Source: Bilabrum cf. latius | Taxonomy: Eukaryota; Bigyra: Bicosoecida; Bigyra; Bicosoecida | DNA length: 64,000 nt | Assembly: GCA_965178125.1 (NCBI GenBank) | Contig: OZ237773.1 | Coordinates: forward strand, 310,001-374,000 | Reading direction: 5' to 3' | Part shown: positions 36,501-47,911 of the stretch, one piece after another | Numbering within the stretch: the stretch's first letter is position 1 | Layout: every line of letters begins with the position of its first letter | Program-made: the position numbers and the translations under genes | The notes under the pieces: generated by a model | What the model saw: only the letters and a program-made list of their open reading frames with translations | Database searches by the model: none | Told to the model about the DNA's origin: nothing

Positions 36501-37353
36501 ATGTTAGTGCTGGTGCTGGTGCAGGGGTGACAGGTGTTACCACCGCTGTGACCGGCCCTGCCGCCGAACTTGCAATTGCCGCGCTGGTGCTGGTGCTGGT
36601 GCTGGTGCTGCCGGATGCGCCCTGGCCCGCCCGACCCGCCGCCAGCTTGCCCAGCCCGAAGCGGGAGAGGAGTCCCCCGCCTCCCTTCGATCCAGAGAGC
36701 TTGCCCAGCCTGCTCGAGATACTGCCCAGCAGCGAGGACCCGCTGCCTGCGGAACCGCCGGGAGGTGCCTGCGCGGCGCCGGTCGCGCCCGCACTAGGAG
36801 CCTGTGAGCCAACCGCGCTGCCTACTTGCGTTACATCATGCGACGGGCGCGGTTGCTATGTTCCGAACCCGCCTATTTTCGCCAACCGGCTCGCAACGCT
36901 CGATGCGAGGCTCGACTGGGAAACCGACGCAGGGGCAGCTGTGGCCGAAACGCTTGATGATGCGCTGCTCGGCGCAGACCATCGCGTGCTCTGCGCCACT
37001 GGGCCAAGTTGTGATGCCGCTGGTGGAACGTACGATCCAATTGGGCGACCAGGGAATCCAGAGCTTCCTTGCAGGCGGTACCCGCCGTAGCTACCTGGCA
37101 CGGATGGCGGACGAACAGCGCCAGCGACTGGGGGCGCATACCCCCCGCGAAACTGAGTGTAATTGGTATTACCATGTGGGCCTCCAGGTGGCGCGTAGCC
37201 TGGCTAGCCTGCGGGGCGCGGTTGGTACCCTCCTTGCTGGAACGGTTGCGGTGCCCCACGCCCTCGGGGTGGCCGGCCGTATCCTGAATACTGCGACGCA
37301 TTGGATCCTGAAGGAACATACCCACCACCCCAGTGAGGTGGCTAATTGTTCAT
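30562..37353 (-). CDS. Large protein with a TFIIS-central-domain-like segment and a Gln/Gly/Tyr/Pro-rich N-terminus
   Basis: One frame of 2,263 aa from ATG (37353) to TAA (30562-30564), crossed by 15 TAGs: 37342 (codon 4), 37204, 36856, 36073, 35515, 34330, 34267, 34150, 33898, 33619, 33223, 33178, 32764, 30820, 30625. The N-terminus is prion-like (PPHWGGGYVPSGS, PAG-x-PGYAPPGGPHG). Gln-rich helices follow (QLRK-x-QAIQQQQAMALQRQRQQ), then basic and acidic regions. Near 32250-32460, RYRALVTLWVAALC...LLTGVLPAWVAARLRTDEIL resembles the TFIIS central domain (conserved R-Y, LxxGxL, LxxDE) found in elongation-factor-like nuclear proteins; this match is by eye. The C-terminal 1,000 residues are acidic with helices. 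A role in nuclear transcription is inference. Introns inside are possible but not required. Confidence 0.62.
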
Positions 37354-37502
37354 GATTCCTTCGCGCACGTGTTGGATATTATTGCTGGGCTTTTTTACTT
37401 TCTGTCATCCAAACAGTTCGCTACTGAATCAATAAACCAGACTACTTTTCCCCGCACTTGCAGGACTGATTGAATTCTGGTATCGCTACTGCCAGTGCGT
37501 CC
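37354..37502. promoter_or_regulatory. 149-bp gap between divergent start codons
   Basis: Separates the TFIIS-like gene (-) from the carboxypeptidase gene (+). A CACTTGCAG acceptor-like sequence at about 37455-37463 suggests the carboxypeptidase mRNA may have a short 5' leader exon. Confidence 0.35.
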
Positions 37503-40500
37503 ATGTTTGTATTGCTTGTTTCCATATTGCTAGTGCTGCTGGCAGATCGTGCTAGCGGCAGAAATGCTGTTGATGGCCACCCGCAAGAAGCGGATCCGGC
37601 GCCTGCAGTGGTGGAACATTCGACTGGAGCAGGAATCGAAGGCACGAAGGCCAGCACAAATAGCGTGCGATCCGGTGCACTTGTGATAAATACCACGGCC
37701 CGGTCCCTGGGTGGCGAGCTTGCACTTGGCAGAAGGCTAGGGACCGAGCCCCTCAGCTCTATGCCGGACGTGGAAGGCATTGGCAGCGAGCAGAACTCGT
37801 TAAACTCTCCAATCGGGACCCCTCTGTTGCTGTATGGATCTGCTGCGGGGTATCCGACCCGAATGGAATCGGAGAAATTCATGAAGCGCCTTGTATCGTC
37901 GGCGTACGGCACCCTGACGGGCCACACGGAGTTGGACAGAACGCAGGAATACGACCTCCCGATTCACATGTACTGCCTGGGTCGCTGTCCAGCCAAGCTG
38001 GATGCAGACCTGCAAGCGCCCGTCCGCCGGCCCGAAATAAAGGACGGCCTGGCACCCCGCGGCGTGCACGAGCTGCTCCTCAATGCCCTGCACCACGCCC
38101 GGGAGCCCATGACGCTGGAAGCTCTCCTCCTGTTCACGAGGAGACAGATCGAGGCCGTGCGGGCGGGCGTGCCCGAGGCACAGGCCCTGTGGTCCACCCG
38201 CGCAGCCTGGCTGGTGCCCATCGTCAACGTGGACGGGTACGAGTACAACGCAGGCCTGCTCGTCCAAGGGGAGCACTCAACGGCACTGCAGAGGAAGAAC
38301 AGGCACGTGGTGGGGAAGGATCGGTGCAAAGAGGAGACGTACAACGGGGTGGACATCAACCGGAACTATGCCCAGTTCTTCAAACAGGGTGACCCGCAGA
38401 TGGACACCCGCAAGGAGTGGGAGCAGCCATGCGGGGAGGTGTACAGGGGCGCGAGGGCATTCTCGGAGAGCGAGCCCAGGGCGTTGAGGGACTTTCTCAG
38501 CGACAGGTACGAGGCGGGGCAGGTTGCCCTGGAGGAGATGCTGGCGGCGGGGTCCCACGGGTTCGGGCCCGGGAGAACAACGAGAACGAGGGGGGGCAGG
38601 AGCAGGAGCAGGAGGAGAAGCGTCCTGAGGTCCGAAAACAAAGATGCAGCGGGCGGTGGTGCAGGTGCCGCCCCTCGCCGGCTGCAGGGTCTTGCGGAGC
38701 CATACCAGACGGGCGAGCTGTACACGGGTCTTTCAGTCGCTCTCAACCTGCACGCGTACGGTGAGAGCATAAACACCCCCCCGGGGCCGAAGGGGGTGCA
38801 CCTTCCGCCTGGGATCAAGGCGCACGTGCAGTCGCTCGCTGCGGGCCTGGCTCACTCGGGCGGGTCAGTGGCAGAGGGCAGGCAGGGCAAGGGGTGGGAG
38901 TGGGGCACGGCATACGAAATCGTCCAGTACTACGTGGGGGGGGAGGCCTCCGACCACATGCTCTACCAGCATGGCGTGCTGGCCTACAGCCCCGAGGTGG
39001 GGCCCCCTTTCAGGAGGGGCAGTGACCCCGACTTCAAGATCCGCAACGATTGCATGGATCTACCCCCCGCCGCCAAAGGGAACAAATCCGCAGTGCGCGC
39101 GGCGGCGAACTGCTTCATGCCCTACGGAAAAGAGGAGGAGGGGTGGAAAGTGGTCGCATCCATGGCACAAGACGTGCAGCCCGTGCTACAGCAGGCCGCG
39201 TGGGCCGCGGGGCCGCTGCTGCATGCAGTGCAGTGCGATGCATTCGACGGGCAGGGGTTCCAAGGGGACGCGCCGGCTGACGAGACTGGCCCGCTGACTC
39301 CGCTGTCTGCGGAACCGAGGCGCCGCGCGCTGGGGGCCGACAGCAAAGCCTCCCAGGACAATGATGACAGGGCAGATGATGATGCCGATGCCCCTTCTGC
39401 CCCGCCCTAGCCCTCGCCCTCCGACGAGACTGCAGCACCCCCACAGTCCTCTGCCAACTGGAGCGACAGCGTCCCGCAAGACGAGAGGAACCCTGTGAGC
39501 GGCCTGGCTCTGGGGCGGGCGGGGAACTGCACTGCAGTGCAGAAGAGAGCGGGCGGGCTGCAAGAGGCACGCGAAGCAGAAACACCCAAGGCGGACGCGC
39601 GGCTGGTGCACATCCCGGGCACACGAGGCCGGATCCCGGCAGACAGCACCCCGCCCATGGCGTGCCGGGACGTGGGCCTGGATCTCAGGATTAGAAATTC
39701 CGGGTCCATGCCCACCCAGGGCCAGGTGCGCGTCGGGCTGCTGGTGCTGCCCCCTGGCCAGCCGGACGCGGTGGGCGGCTAGCTGCAGTACAGGGACAGG
39801 CACTCGCTCGCCGATGGGTTTCGGTTCATGGAGGTGCCGTGGGCCGGTCAGTCCAGCGAACCAGGGAACGTTCGCTCGGACGACCCCACTTTGCTGGCCG
39901 CCGTGGACCGGGACCTCCTAGGGGAGGATGCGGCCGCAGGGCTGCAGTCCATGGATGATCGGCTGGCTGCCGACTGGAGCGCCTCAATGCAGCAGGTGGA
40001 GTCGGGCGCGCTGGCCGGTATCGCGCCCCAGCTCACCAAGGGCCGCAGGAGGGCGAGGGCGCTGCAGGCAGCGAGGGCAGCGGGGGCTCTGCTGCTACTG
40101 CTGGACCAGGAGCAGGCAACCGGATTGGATGCTCAAGGTGTGGTGGGAGCAGAACATGTCTCGGGGGGTGCATAGGATGGTCGGCTGCTATTGCGTGCGT
40201 GGGCATCGGAGCAGGCCGGGAGCAGGCTACGAGGGGCCGTGAAAAGCGGGGCTGGCAGGGGCAGGAAGCTCCGAGCAGGGAGTGATGCACTGCACGGTGG
40301 TGCTCTCGAAGGGCTTGCGCGGCAGCTGCACGACGTGCTGTAGGACCGCCCCGATAAGCGAGCCTCGCTGATGAGAGCCATGCTTCTGGGGTTCGAGTGG
40401 ACCGGGGCTGGTGATGGTGATGGTGCTGCTACTGGTGGTGATGGAGGTGACAGAGGAAGGATGCTGGGCCAGACCGGTGGTGAAGTTGCACTGGATGACA

Positions 40501-43103
40501 AGAGGGACGGTCTCCGCGGGATGTCAGATGGCAGTAGGCGTGCTGGAGGCGAGCGGGCAGGTGTGGGCGGAGGGTTGGACGGTATTGAGGCCAGATCGAA
40601 GTCCGTGGCGGGGGCCCTGCGTGTGTGGCTGGACGGCGACGGTCGGGAGGTGGTTGAGCTCGCGTGGAGGATGCACGAGAGTGAAGGGGATGGACGGGAT
40701 TCTGACAGGCTGATTGGCCAGCAGCAGCAGCAGCAACTTGGCGAGGTGGGGCAGGATAGCGAGAATGAGGCTCTCGATGAGAGCGAACCAACAGGGCAGG
40801 GCAGGCTGGTTGAGTCCATCAAAGGGGGTTGGTCGATTGCGAGAGGGAGGCAGCTGTCGGACCCGGGGGGCGCAGGGGATCCCTCGAATAGCACCAATGC
40901 TACGAGCAACGCAACAGCAACTGCATCGTCCCCCAGCGTATTCGGCAGCCCAAGCAACACCTCGACTCCAAGTATCAGCAGCAGCCCAAGCAACACCTCG
41001 ACTCCGAGTATCAGCAGCAGCCCAAGCAACACCTCGACTCCGAGTATCAGCAGCAGCCCAAGCAACACCTCGACTCCGAGTATCAGCAGCAGCCCAAGCA
41101 ACACCTCGACTCCGAGTATCAGCAGCAGCCCAAGCAACACCTCGACTCCAAGTATCAGCAGCAGCCCAAGCAACACCTCGACTCCGAGTAGCAGCAGCAG
41201 CCCAAGCAACACCTCAGCTCCGAGTAGCAGCAGCAGCCCAAGCAACACCTCAGCTCCGAGTATCAGCAGCAGCCCCAGTACCAGCCCGACTCCGAGTAGC
41301 AGCAGCAGCCCAAGCACCAGCCCGACTCCTAGCGTATCGGCCAGCACATCCCCCAACCTAACCAGCGTAACGCGCTCCCCGGCCCCGGCCTCACCGCCCC
41401 CCAGCGCCTCCCGAACGCCCGTGCCCGCTGTGGAGGAAGAGCCGTGCGAGGCACTGCGATGGGCGGGCGAGTCCACCGGTGGATTGCCACGGGGCGGCGG
41501 AGCGAGCACGGCGATGGCCCCCCTGCAAGGCGGGCCGCTCGCATTCGTGGGTGCCCACGCATTCGCCGGCTCACTGCTGAACATGACCCAGTACCGCGCG
41601 TGCGGGGCCGCTGCCAAGCATGGCAGGGATGGCCTCGCTGCAGAGGGTCTGCGGCTGGTGGCGCGGTCCTGCGCGGCCGTGAACGTGAGCAAGGCGATCG
41701 CCGACGAGTAGGCACCCGCTGTGGAGGGCAAGCCGGCGGTTGCACGACTGGCCATCGCCGACCGGGACACGTGCGTGCTGTACGACATCAAGCCCAGTGG
41801 GAGGCTGGCGGGCCCAAGGCGTCTGCTTCCAGAGCACCCCGCCTGCGTGGAGGTGCTGGGACCTTCCCCAGAGGAGGGCGGGAGCACCGATCTGCCTTTC
41901 CCTGCTGGGTCTTCCGGGGAGGGGGCTGGCGATGGCGATGGCGATGACGATGGTGGTAGCAGTGGCATTGGCGAGTCACCCATCCCGTCTCCCAGCGTGG
42001 CCCCCGTGGATCCCAGCAGCAGCACCCCGGCCAAGGCATCTCACTTGCCCGCCCCTTCGTCGTCGCCTTCAAACGACCCAGCGGCAGCTGTTTCGCCCGT
42101 GGCCTCCAGCAGCCCGGAGCCTGACGATTACGCCGAGAAGGATGACGACGGCACAGCTGCGCCCAGTCCCACGGGGCACGCAAGCACGGGGACTGGCAAT
42201 GGGGACGAGCCGACCGGCATGTCGGCCTCGAGCTGGCTTCTTTTGGTAGGCGCGGTGACCGTCGTGGGAGCCATCGGGTATCTAGCAAAGACCAGCGGCA
42301 TGTTGGGAGGTGGTGGTGGGGAGTGGGAGAGAGTGGGGGAAGGCCAGGGGGCCAGAGGGGTGGGCAGCGGAAGCGGCAATGGCCGAGGAGGCGGCGGGAG
42401 CAGGGGTGGTCAAAGGGGCGGCGGGAGCAGGGCCAGGGCACAGCTGGACGGAGACGGCATCGTGGCGGGTGAGCTGAGCGAGGGAGAGGCTGGGGATGTC
42501 GAGATGACGAGTGCGGGCGCTGGGTCTCGGGGGGGCGGTGAGGTCATGGTGAGGACAGCGGCTGTGGGTGAGGCCGACAGCGACGGATTCGAGTTCGACG
42601 ACTGGGGCACAGAGGAGGACGAGGAGGGCGGCGGCGGTGGTGGTGGAGGGGGTCAGGGTGTGACGAGCGCGAATGGTGGTGCTAGCAACGGTGTGGCGAG
42701 TGCACTTGCGGCGCCTGCGACCGGCCGCGCAGACCAGGAGGACGGTTACGACGTGTGGGACATGGAGATCGCCATGGGGGACGAGGAACGTTCGTCCATG
42801 GTTCGCTCGTCGGAGGGTGGCCGGGGCAGCACCTCCGGGGGCAGCGGGGCGCCGCGTGGGTCGGACTTTGACTACGCTCGCACGGCCATGGAGGCGGGCG
42901 GCACGCGGGAGACACCGAGGAACGGGCGCGGGGCCGGACATGCTACTAGTGTGGGCGGCAGGGGCGGTGCGGGTGCGGGTGCAGGATCAGGTGGCGGTAG
43001 GAGCGGCGGTGGCGCGGGCCGTGGCATCGTGCTGCCCATGGTAAGCTTCAAGGAGTCTTTCCCCAGGGATGGCTCGGAGCCTAGGCGCGGCAATGAGCTC
43101 TGA
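37503..43103 (+). CDS. Secreted/membrane-anchored M14 zinc carboxypeptidase with Ser/Thr/Pro repeat stalk
   Basis: 1,866 aa, ATG at 37503, TGA at 43101-43103, with TAGs at 39408, 39780, 40173, 40341 and 41709. Signal peptide MFVLLVSILLVLLADRASG. M14 domain at about residues 130-540: zinc ligands in HHAREPM (about 198-203), substrate Arg in DINRNY (about 285), third zinc His in LNLHAYGE (about 415), catalytic Glu in YSPEVGPP (about 497). A basic R/S-rich insert (about 355-400) interrupts the domain. A weakly conserved region of about 600 residues follows, then eleven 12-residue repeats mostly bearing N-T-S sequons, a single membrane segment (SSWLLLVGAVTVVGAIGYLA, about residue 1576) and a Gly/Asp-rich cytoplasmic tail. 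It probably trims C-terminal residues of extracellular proteins at the cell surface (inference). An upstream leader exon is possible. Confidence 0.9.
40944..41339 (+). repeat. 36-bp minisatellite, 11 units, in the carboxypeptidase stalk
   Basis: Units encode SPSNTSTPSISS and variants. Six of the first seven are nearly identical and the last two diverge to PSTSPTPS. Nine of 11 carry an N-T-S glycosylation sequon. Confidence 0.93.
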
Positions 43104-43344
43104 TAAGAGCAGCGGCAGCGGTGCTTGGTTGGCAGCAGCGAAGCAGTCATTGCGGAGTTATGTTGGATCGTTGTATCCACGCTTGTAAAATAGAGTTTGT
43201 TCAGCTACAATTCCGCCAGCCACCACTGGCAGGCCCCGCGGGCAACTAGTCTGTATTTTGGTTTGTAGCGTTGTATTTACTAGTTCGTTCGTTCCCGTAT
43301 CCTGGAGCATATGAGGCCAACCCACAAGGTACACATTAAATAAA

Positions 43345-43781
43345 ATGGGCGTTGAGAAGACAATTACCGTGGAAGGTTCTGGAGCGGAGGTAAAGGTGGG
43401 ATTTCTCACACCGCTGGATCCATGCATTCATCAAGTTGTGCAGTTATGCTTATCACAAGTCCCCCAAATGTAGACAGTGTTTCGCCGCAGACTGGTCACA
43501 ATGTTACAGTCCACTGCACTGGTCAGGTTGTTAACGAGGACGGCAGCCTGAAGAAGTTCTGGTCTACGAGGGATCCAGACCAGACCACCTTCAAGTTCCA
43601 GATCGGACAAGGCGCTGTGATCAAGGCTTGGGATGAAGGTTGCCTCGGCATGAAGGTGGGAGAATCTGCAACACTGGTATGCACGCCTGACTACGGCTAT
43701 GGCGCGGGCGGCTTCCCTGCATGGGGCATCCCGCCGTCGGCCACGCTGCAGTTCGACGTTGAAGTCGTGAAGGTTGAGTGA
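43345..43781 (+). CDS. FKBP12-type peptidyl-prolyl cis-trans isomerase
   Basis: Two exons (43345-43389 and 43491-43781) joined in phase 0 across a 101-bp intron (GTAAAG...CGCCGCAG) give 111 aa, the normal length of FKBP12. It reads MGVEKTITVEGSGAE-TGHNVTVHCTG. Family motifs: VHCTG, KFWSTRD, FKFQIGQGAVIKAWDEG, YGYGAGGFPAWGIPP and a final FDVEVV strand. The aromatic pocket residues (W of VIKAWDEG, Y of YGYG, F of GGFP) are present, so it should be active and able to bind FK506-type ligands. The MGVEK start and KFWSTxD insertion are those of plant and green-algal FKBP12 rather than animal or fungal forms. No in-frame TAG. An alternative acceptor further upstream would break the phase. Confidence 0.93.
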
Positions 43782-43851
43782 ATATGTGGTCATTTTCTTC
43801 TTTTCTTTCATTCACATCACGATCTAGCTGCGCTCACGTCTACTATGTGTC

Positions 43852-44148
43852 ATGACCAGTGCCGTTACAGCACAGAATCCTTCGGTACCTTCCGGTGTGC
43901 CGTCGAACCAAGATGCATCAGCTCCACTGGCAATGGCAGTCATTTGCCGCGCATTTCGCGATGCCATTGCGGCATCTCTTCGGTATAAGGTACTCAACCG
44001 AGCATTTCCAAGCAACCATGGGCTCAGCGCGTGGGTTGCAATCAGCGTAGGTCGTTGGCCCGACACTACCGAGTGGTCGGCCCATTGGGCCACTGCATGT
44101 TCTGGCACCCTGTGGTACATTTTTTTATAGAGTTGTACAGTTCATTGA
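43852..44148 (+). CDS. Small unassigned frame, 98 aa
   Basis: ATG 43852 to TGA 44146-44148, read through one TAG at 44128. It includes AVICRAFRDAIAASLRYKVLNRAF and a Trp-rich stretch, but I recognise no family. It begins 70 bp after the FKBP stop and ends 87 bp before the converging gene's stop. It could be a small gene, a 3'-UTR frame, or noise. Confidence 0.28.
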
Positions 44149-44234
44149 TGAAGCGAAGCAGCATGTTTGGACCATAAGCAGTCGTCAAAGTGTCAACCTC
44201 CGACGTGAATCTGCCAGTAGTCCTTGGCAACGAC

Positions 44235-46234
44235 TCATTCCTCCTGGTCTCCTGATGCAATTGATCCAGAGCTCAGGTCGGCAGCCCCCGACGCAGTCGA
44301 TTCCCTCGACCGGGATCGGGACCCTGATTGGTTAGGCTCGGAATCGATGTCAGTGTCGGAGTGGACCACGGCATCTTGACGCTGCAGCGGAATCCTTGGA
44401 GGCTGTGATGGCTATGCCTGCTGCCGTTGACCAGCGCCAGCAGCCTCCCAGGGGTCTGCGCCATCGCTCATGTCTGACGAGTCGGAATGTCTCCTTGGCC
44501 CACCTTGAGGCGGGTGGTGACGAGGCGCTGGGCCAGGTGCGGTGTTTTTCTTGGCCTTTGGGGGTCCTGCTTTCCCTCGGTGCGTTGCGCGTTCAGGCAG
44601 AATCCCTGTATACGGATACGGTCTCCGTTGCGGTTGTGCGACATCACGGGCACGCTGACCACCACTGCCACTGCCTCCATGCCTCTGGCGGCGAACCTGT
44701 TGTGTTGGCGTGACTGAGCCGGTTTGGGCACTTCCGGCATATCCTTGGCTTGGTAAAAGTGGTTGAAGTTCTTGCTGCGCCTGATCGGCATGCGAGATGG
44801 GAATCGGTGCGAACATGCTTGCACCTCCAGCCATGGATGGATCAGGTTGCAGCGGCTGCTGCGCTGGGGCAGATCTACGAGCCCCTCGGACTTTAGGGAC
44901 TCGATGGGGTTGCTTGTCCTGCGCGGGACTCTGGGCTGAGCTGGATGTTAGAGCTCTGATTGGACTGTTACGTCCAAGCACCAGTTCTTCGCTCCCAGAA
45001 CTGGACACGCTCTGTTCGTCCTCACTCGCAGTTGGGTCGGTATCGACGAGATGCCCCTTCACTACCGCTGCTTGGTCTTTTTGGGCGGCATCGGCACCAC
45101 CATCGACGGGACGGCCCTAAACGACCGCTGCTTCGCCGCTCTGTGTCCCGCCTCCGACGGCCCGAAGGGTGTCTTGGTCAACATCGCTGCTGGCATCGAG
45201 GCCTAGAGCAAGGGCAGGATCCAGGTCGGGTGCGCCTTCATCGGCAGGAGGAGCATACAGGGCTCTCGGCAAGGGGTGATCAATCAGACGGGGTGGAAGC
45301 TTTGATGTCGCGATCCTCTCGAGAAGCCACTCAGCAAGCGCCTGGAACTGCACAAAAGCTGCGTGTGCGGCTGGTCCCGACTCGATGCTCTGGGGGCCCA
45401 TGGCACCTCCTGCCGCACCTCCTGTCGCTGCACCTCCTGCTGTTGTACTGCTTGAAGATGCTCCGCCTGGAGCTGTGGCGACCACCGATCCGGATCTATC
45501 CAGCTTGGCAAGCGAGCTGGCTAGGACAGAACGCACAGCCGCCAGGACGCGCGATTGGTCGTCTTCGTCGACAGGGGAATGCTTCAGCGCCAGCAGGGTT
45601 GCGTACGGATCAAGATCAGTAACACCCACGACTTTTGCCCAGTCGATTGGAGCAGCGCCTGGCTCCCTCGCTAGCTAGTGGGAAAGATCCGCCGCGGCAT
45701 CGAGCTCTTCTGCAACGCGGCATAGTTTTGCGTGATCCTTGGACGCGTGGTTGTCGTCTTCGTCCGGCTTTGTCTTGAGAATAGATGCTGTGATAAATTG
45801 CAGGAAGTCTGCAGCATCTGACCACTCGATCTGGCTATTTGTCTCTGCGGCTTCAAAGTACAGCTGGTTGATGCGGATTGCAGCCGCAGCCGGCAAATCC
45901 CCAGATTTGGCTGTGAACGTATGCACAGGTGTAAATGTATATCTAATATTAGATCAAATGAATGAGTCCATGCATCATACTTCAATTCTTGGGGTAAAAC
46001 AGGCTCACGTTTGACAGGCGGTCCCGTGGTTCTCAGGAAGTTGAGCGCCTCGTTCAGCGATCCATGTCGCAGAAATCCGAGCTCCTTCTACCCATCAGGC
46101 TTTGTTAGCATGAACTGTGTATCGTCAACCATCTCAAGGCGAGGCTCAGATGCGGTGTTGGGTACCATCTACCCAGTTGTTGCCACGGGCGGGTCCATTC
46201 TGGAGCCGCGAAGGCTGCTTTCCTGCGTGTTCAT
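44235..46234 (-). CDS. Uncharacterised protein with helical N-terminal domain and disordered Gln/Pro/Ser-rich C-terminus
   Basis: Two exons (46009-46234 and 44235-45910) joined in phase 1 over a 98-bp intron (GTGAGC...TTCACAG); 633 aa ending in TGA. Five TAGs (46169, 46088, 45675, 45117, 44412) are read as Gln. One lies in LTKPDG-x-KELGFLRHGSLNEALNF and one directly precedes MVPNTASEPRLE. The N-terminal half looks globular and helical (INQLYFEAAETNSQIEWSD, then AADFLQFITASILKTKPDED). The C-terminal half is low-complexity (RRQRHGGSGSGGQRARD, PRRHSDSSDMSDG). I do not recognise the family. Divergent from the ankyrin-type gene, with 177 bp between starts. Confidence 0.68.
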
Positions 46235-46411
46235 CTTAACGATGGAAGCTTCTGATACAGCACTATACACTACCAGCATGGTAGCAACCCCTTGCATTGG
46301 CAAACACGGCACTGCTGAGTATGTAAGAGCTGGATTGGCCGTTTCCAGGAACTCGACACGAACCTTCGTTTTCAACCGGTGGGTTCGTTCGGCATAGATA
46401 CGTCTGGCAGC

Positions 46412-47782
46412 ATGAATGAGGAAAATTGTGATGTATTCACGTTAGGTCCTATGAAATTGTTTCAGTGGATTGTAGATGGTTGGGTAAGCCATGTGGATGC
46501 TTCCAGGTTGTTTCGGAGGCCGATGGGGCGGCTCGTGGCCACTGTGGCGGTCTAGAAACCCTACGTACTGCCTGGAATAGCGAGGTACCCTAGAGGTCGT
46601 CTCGTATGGCCGCGACACTTTAAGTGCCGCGCAGACCCGAGACCTTGGACTGATTTTTTGGGACAGTACAGGGCGTACATCCTTGCAGAGAGGTTGACGG
46701 ACTGGTCGAGCGGCATAATTCTCGACTTACTGAAATCGGGAAGCCCCGCAGAATCTACTGACAAGCTAACCAGGTCGATGTTCTAGGAAGCACTTGTGCC
46801 GTCCGTAAGAGAACTTGACATCGCTGCTTATCGAATTCATGTCTTTTCTCGGCAATGGTCTGGCGTTTCCAATGTATCGCAACTGTACCGCAGCATATAA
46901 ATGACAAGTACTTCAAGTGTACTGTGCATCGATGCATTAAAAATGACTTGCCAGACCACCTGGAGAGTATCGTTTTCTACGCCAAAGCCCGACCCCGGTG
47001 CCAATTCATGGAAGTAAGCTCGATTACTAGTTGAATCTGCAGAAGTCACGCGTTCAACGAGCTTGACCGCTCAAAAATTCAAACACACTTTTGCGCAGAC
47101 AGGATTATTGACTGATATTCTCAACGAAATTGGGTATCGCATCAGTGTGACTAAAAATCAACTTTTGTGGAGACAAAGTTTTGTTGCCCTTCTTCACGCC
47201 GGCCTCCCAATTAACCCAGACTATTTCAAAGATTGGGATTACCGGAAATATGACAAGTCGTCTGTATTCCATCGGACTGGACTGCGATAGGAAGACCGGC
47301 CTCTTGGATTGCACCTCAACGCGGAAACCTGGCTGCGGGCTATGTTCGAGCGGCTGCCCGCAAGAAGACTCAAGGGGATGCAATACTACAACCCATTTCG
47401 TAGAAGAATGCGGCACATGGTCCATTGGCGCAGGGCAGTAGATACCCGTCGGGACGCTGGCATGGTGTTTCGAGCAGCGAGTGAGGGCAGGCCACTGGAG
47501 CTGGCCAGGCGGCTCAGGTTGGGCAAGCTGGCAGGCGGGCACCACCGGCCGGGCAGCCTCAGGGCAGGTGCAGGCTTCAATGCGCTCACTGCGGCGTGTG
47601 TAGGGGGGCACGGGGACTGCGTGCGAGTGCTCGCAAGAGGTTTGATCGATGCCGATGAGTACCTCAAGGGCAGGGACGCCGCAGGCAGGGGGTGCTGGGA
47701 GGTGGCAAAAGGGGACGCAGTGTGTGCTCTGCAGGAGATCAGGGAGGATCCTTGGATGCTGTGCGAGGACTTACCTGGTTGA
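46412..47782 (+). CDS. Ankyrin-repeat-type protein, three exons
   Basis: Exons 46412-46804, 46894-47013 and 47099-47782. Introns of 89 and 85 bp (both GTAAG donors, GCAG acceptors) keep phase 0; 1197 nt give 398 aa ending in TGA. TAGs at 46553 (VAV-x-KPYVLP), 46784 (SMF-x-EALVPS) and 47288 (GLR-x-EDRPL) are read as Gln. The C-terminus FNALTAACVGGHGDCVRVLARGLIDADEYLKGRDAAGRGCWEVA has the helix-turn-helix and G-H-x-x-x-V-x-x-L pattern of an ankyrin repeat followed by a degenerate second one. The N-terminal 280 residues are globular with many aromatics (LFQWIVDGWVSHVD, HINDKYFKCTVHRC) and unassigned. Ankyrin units normally mediate protein binding; role unknown. Confidence 0.75.
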
Positions 47783-47911
47783 CACCAACTACTCTTAATG
47801 TATAGAATGCACGTATCTCTGAACCATTGCTTAGGAAAGTTACTTGGCGTGGCACATATGGCTGCATCACCCGCAATGCCACCATCTCGGTGAATGTTGG
47901 AGCCTGGCGAC

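Noticed and set aside
40944-41339. CRISPR-like regular repeats
   Set aside because: Contiguous 36-bp coding units without spacers; a protein minisatellite.
40133-42034. 633-aa minus-strand frame opposite the M14 stalk
   Set aside because: Its Leu/Gly repeats are the reverse complement of the SPSNTS minisatellite; the plus strand has signal peptide, catalytic domain and membrane anchor in one frame.
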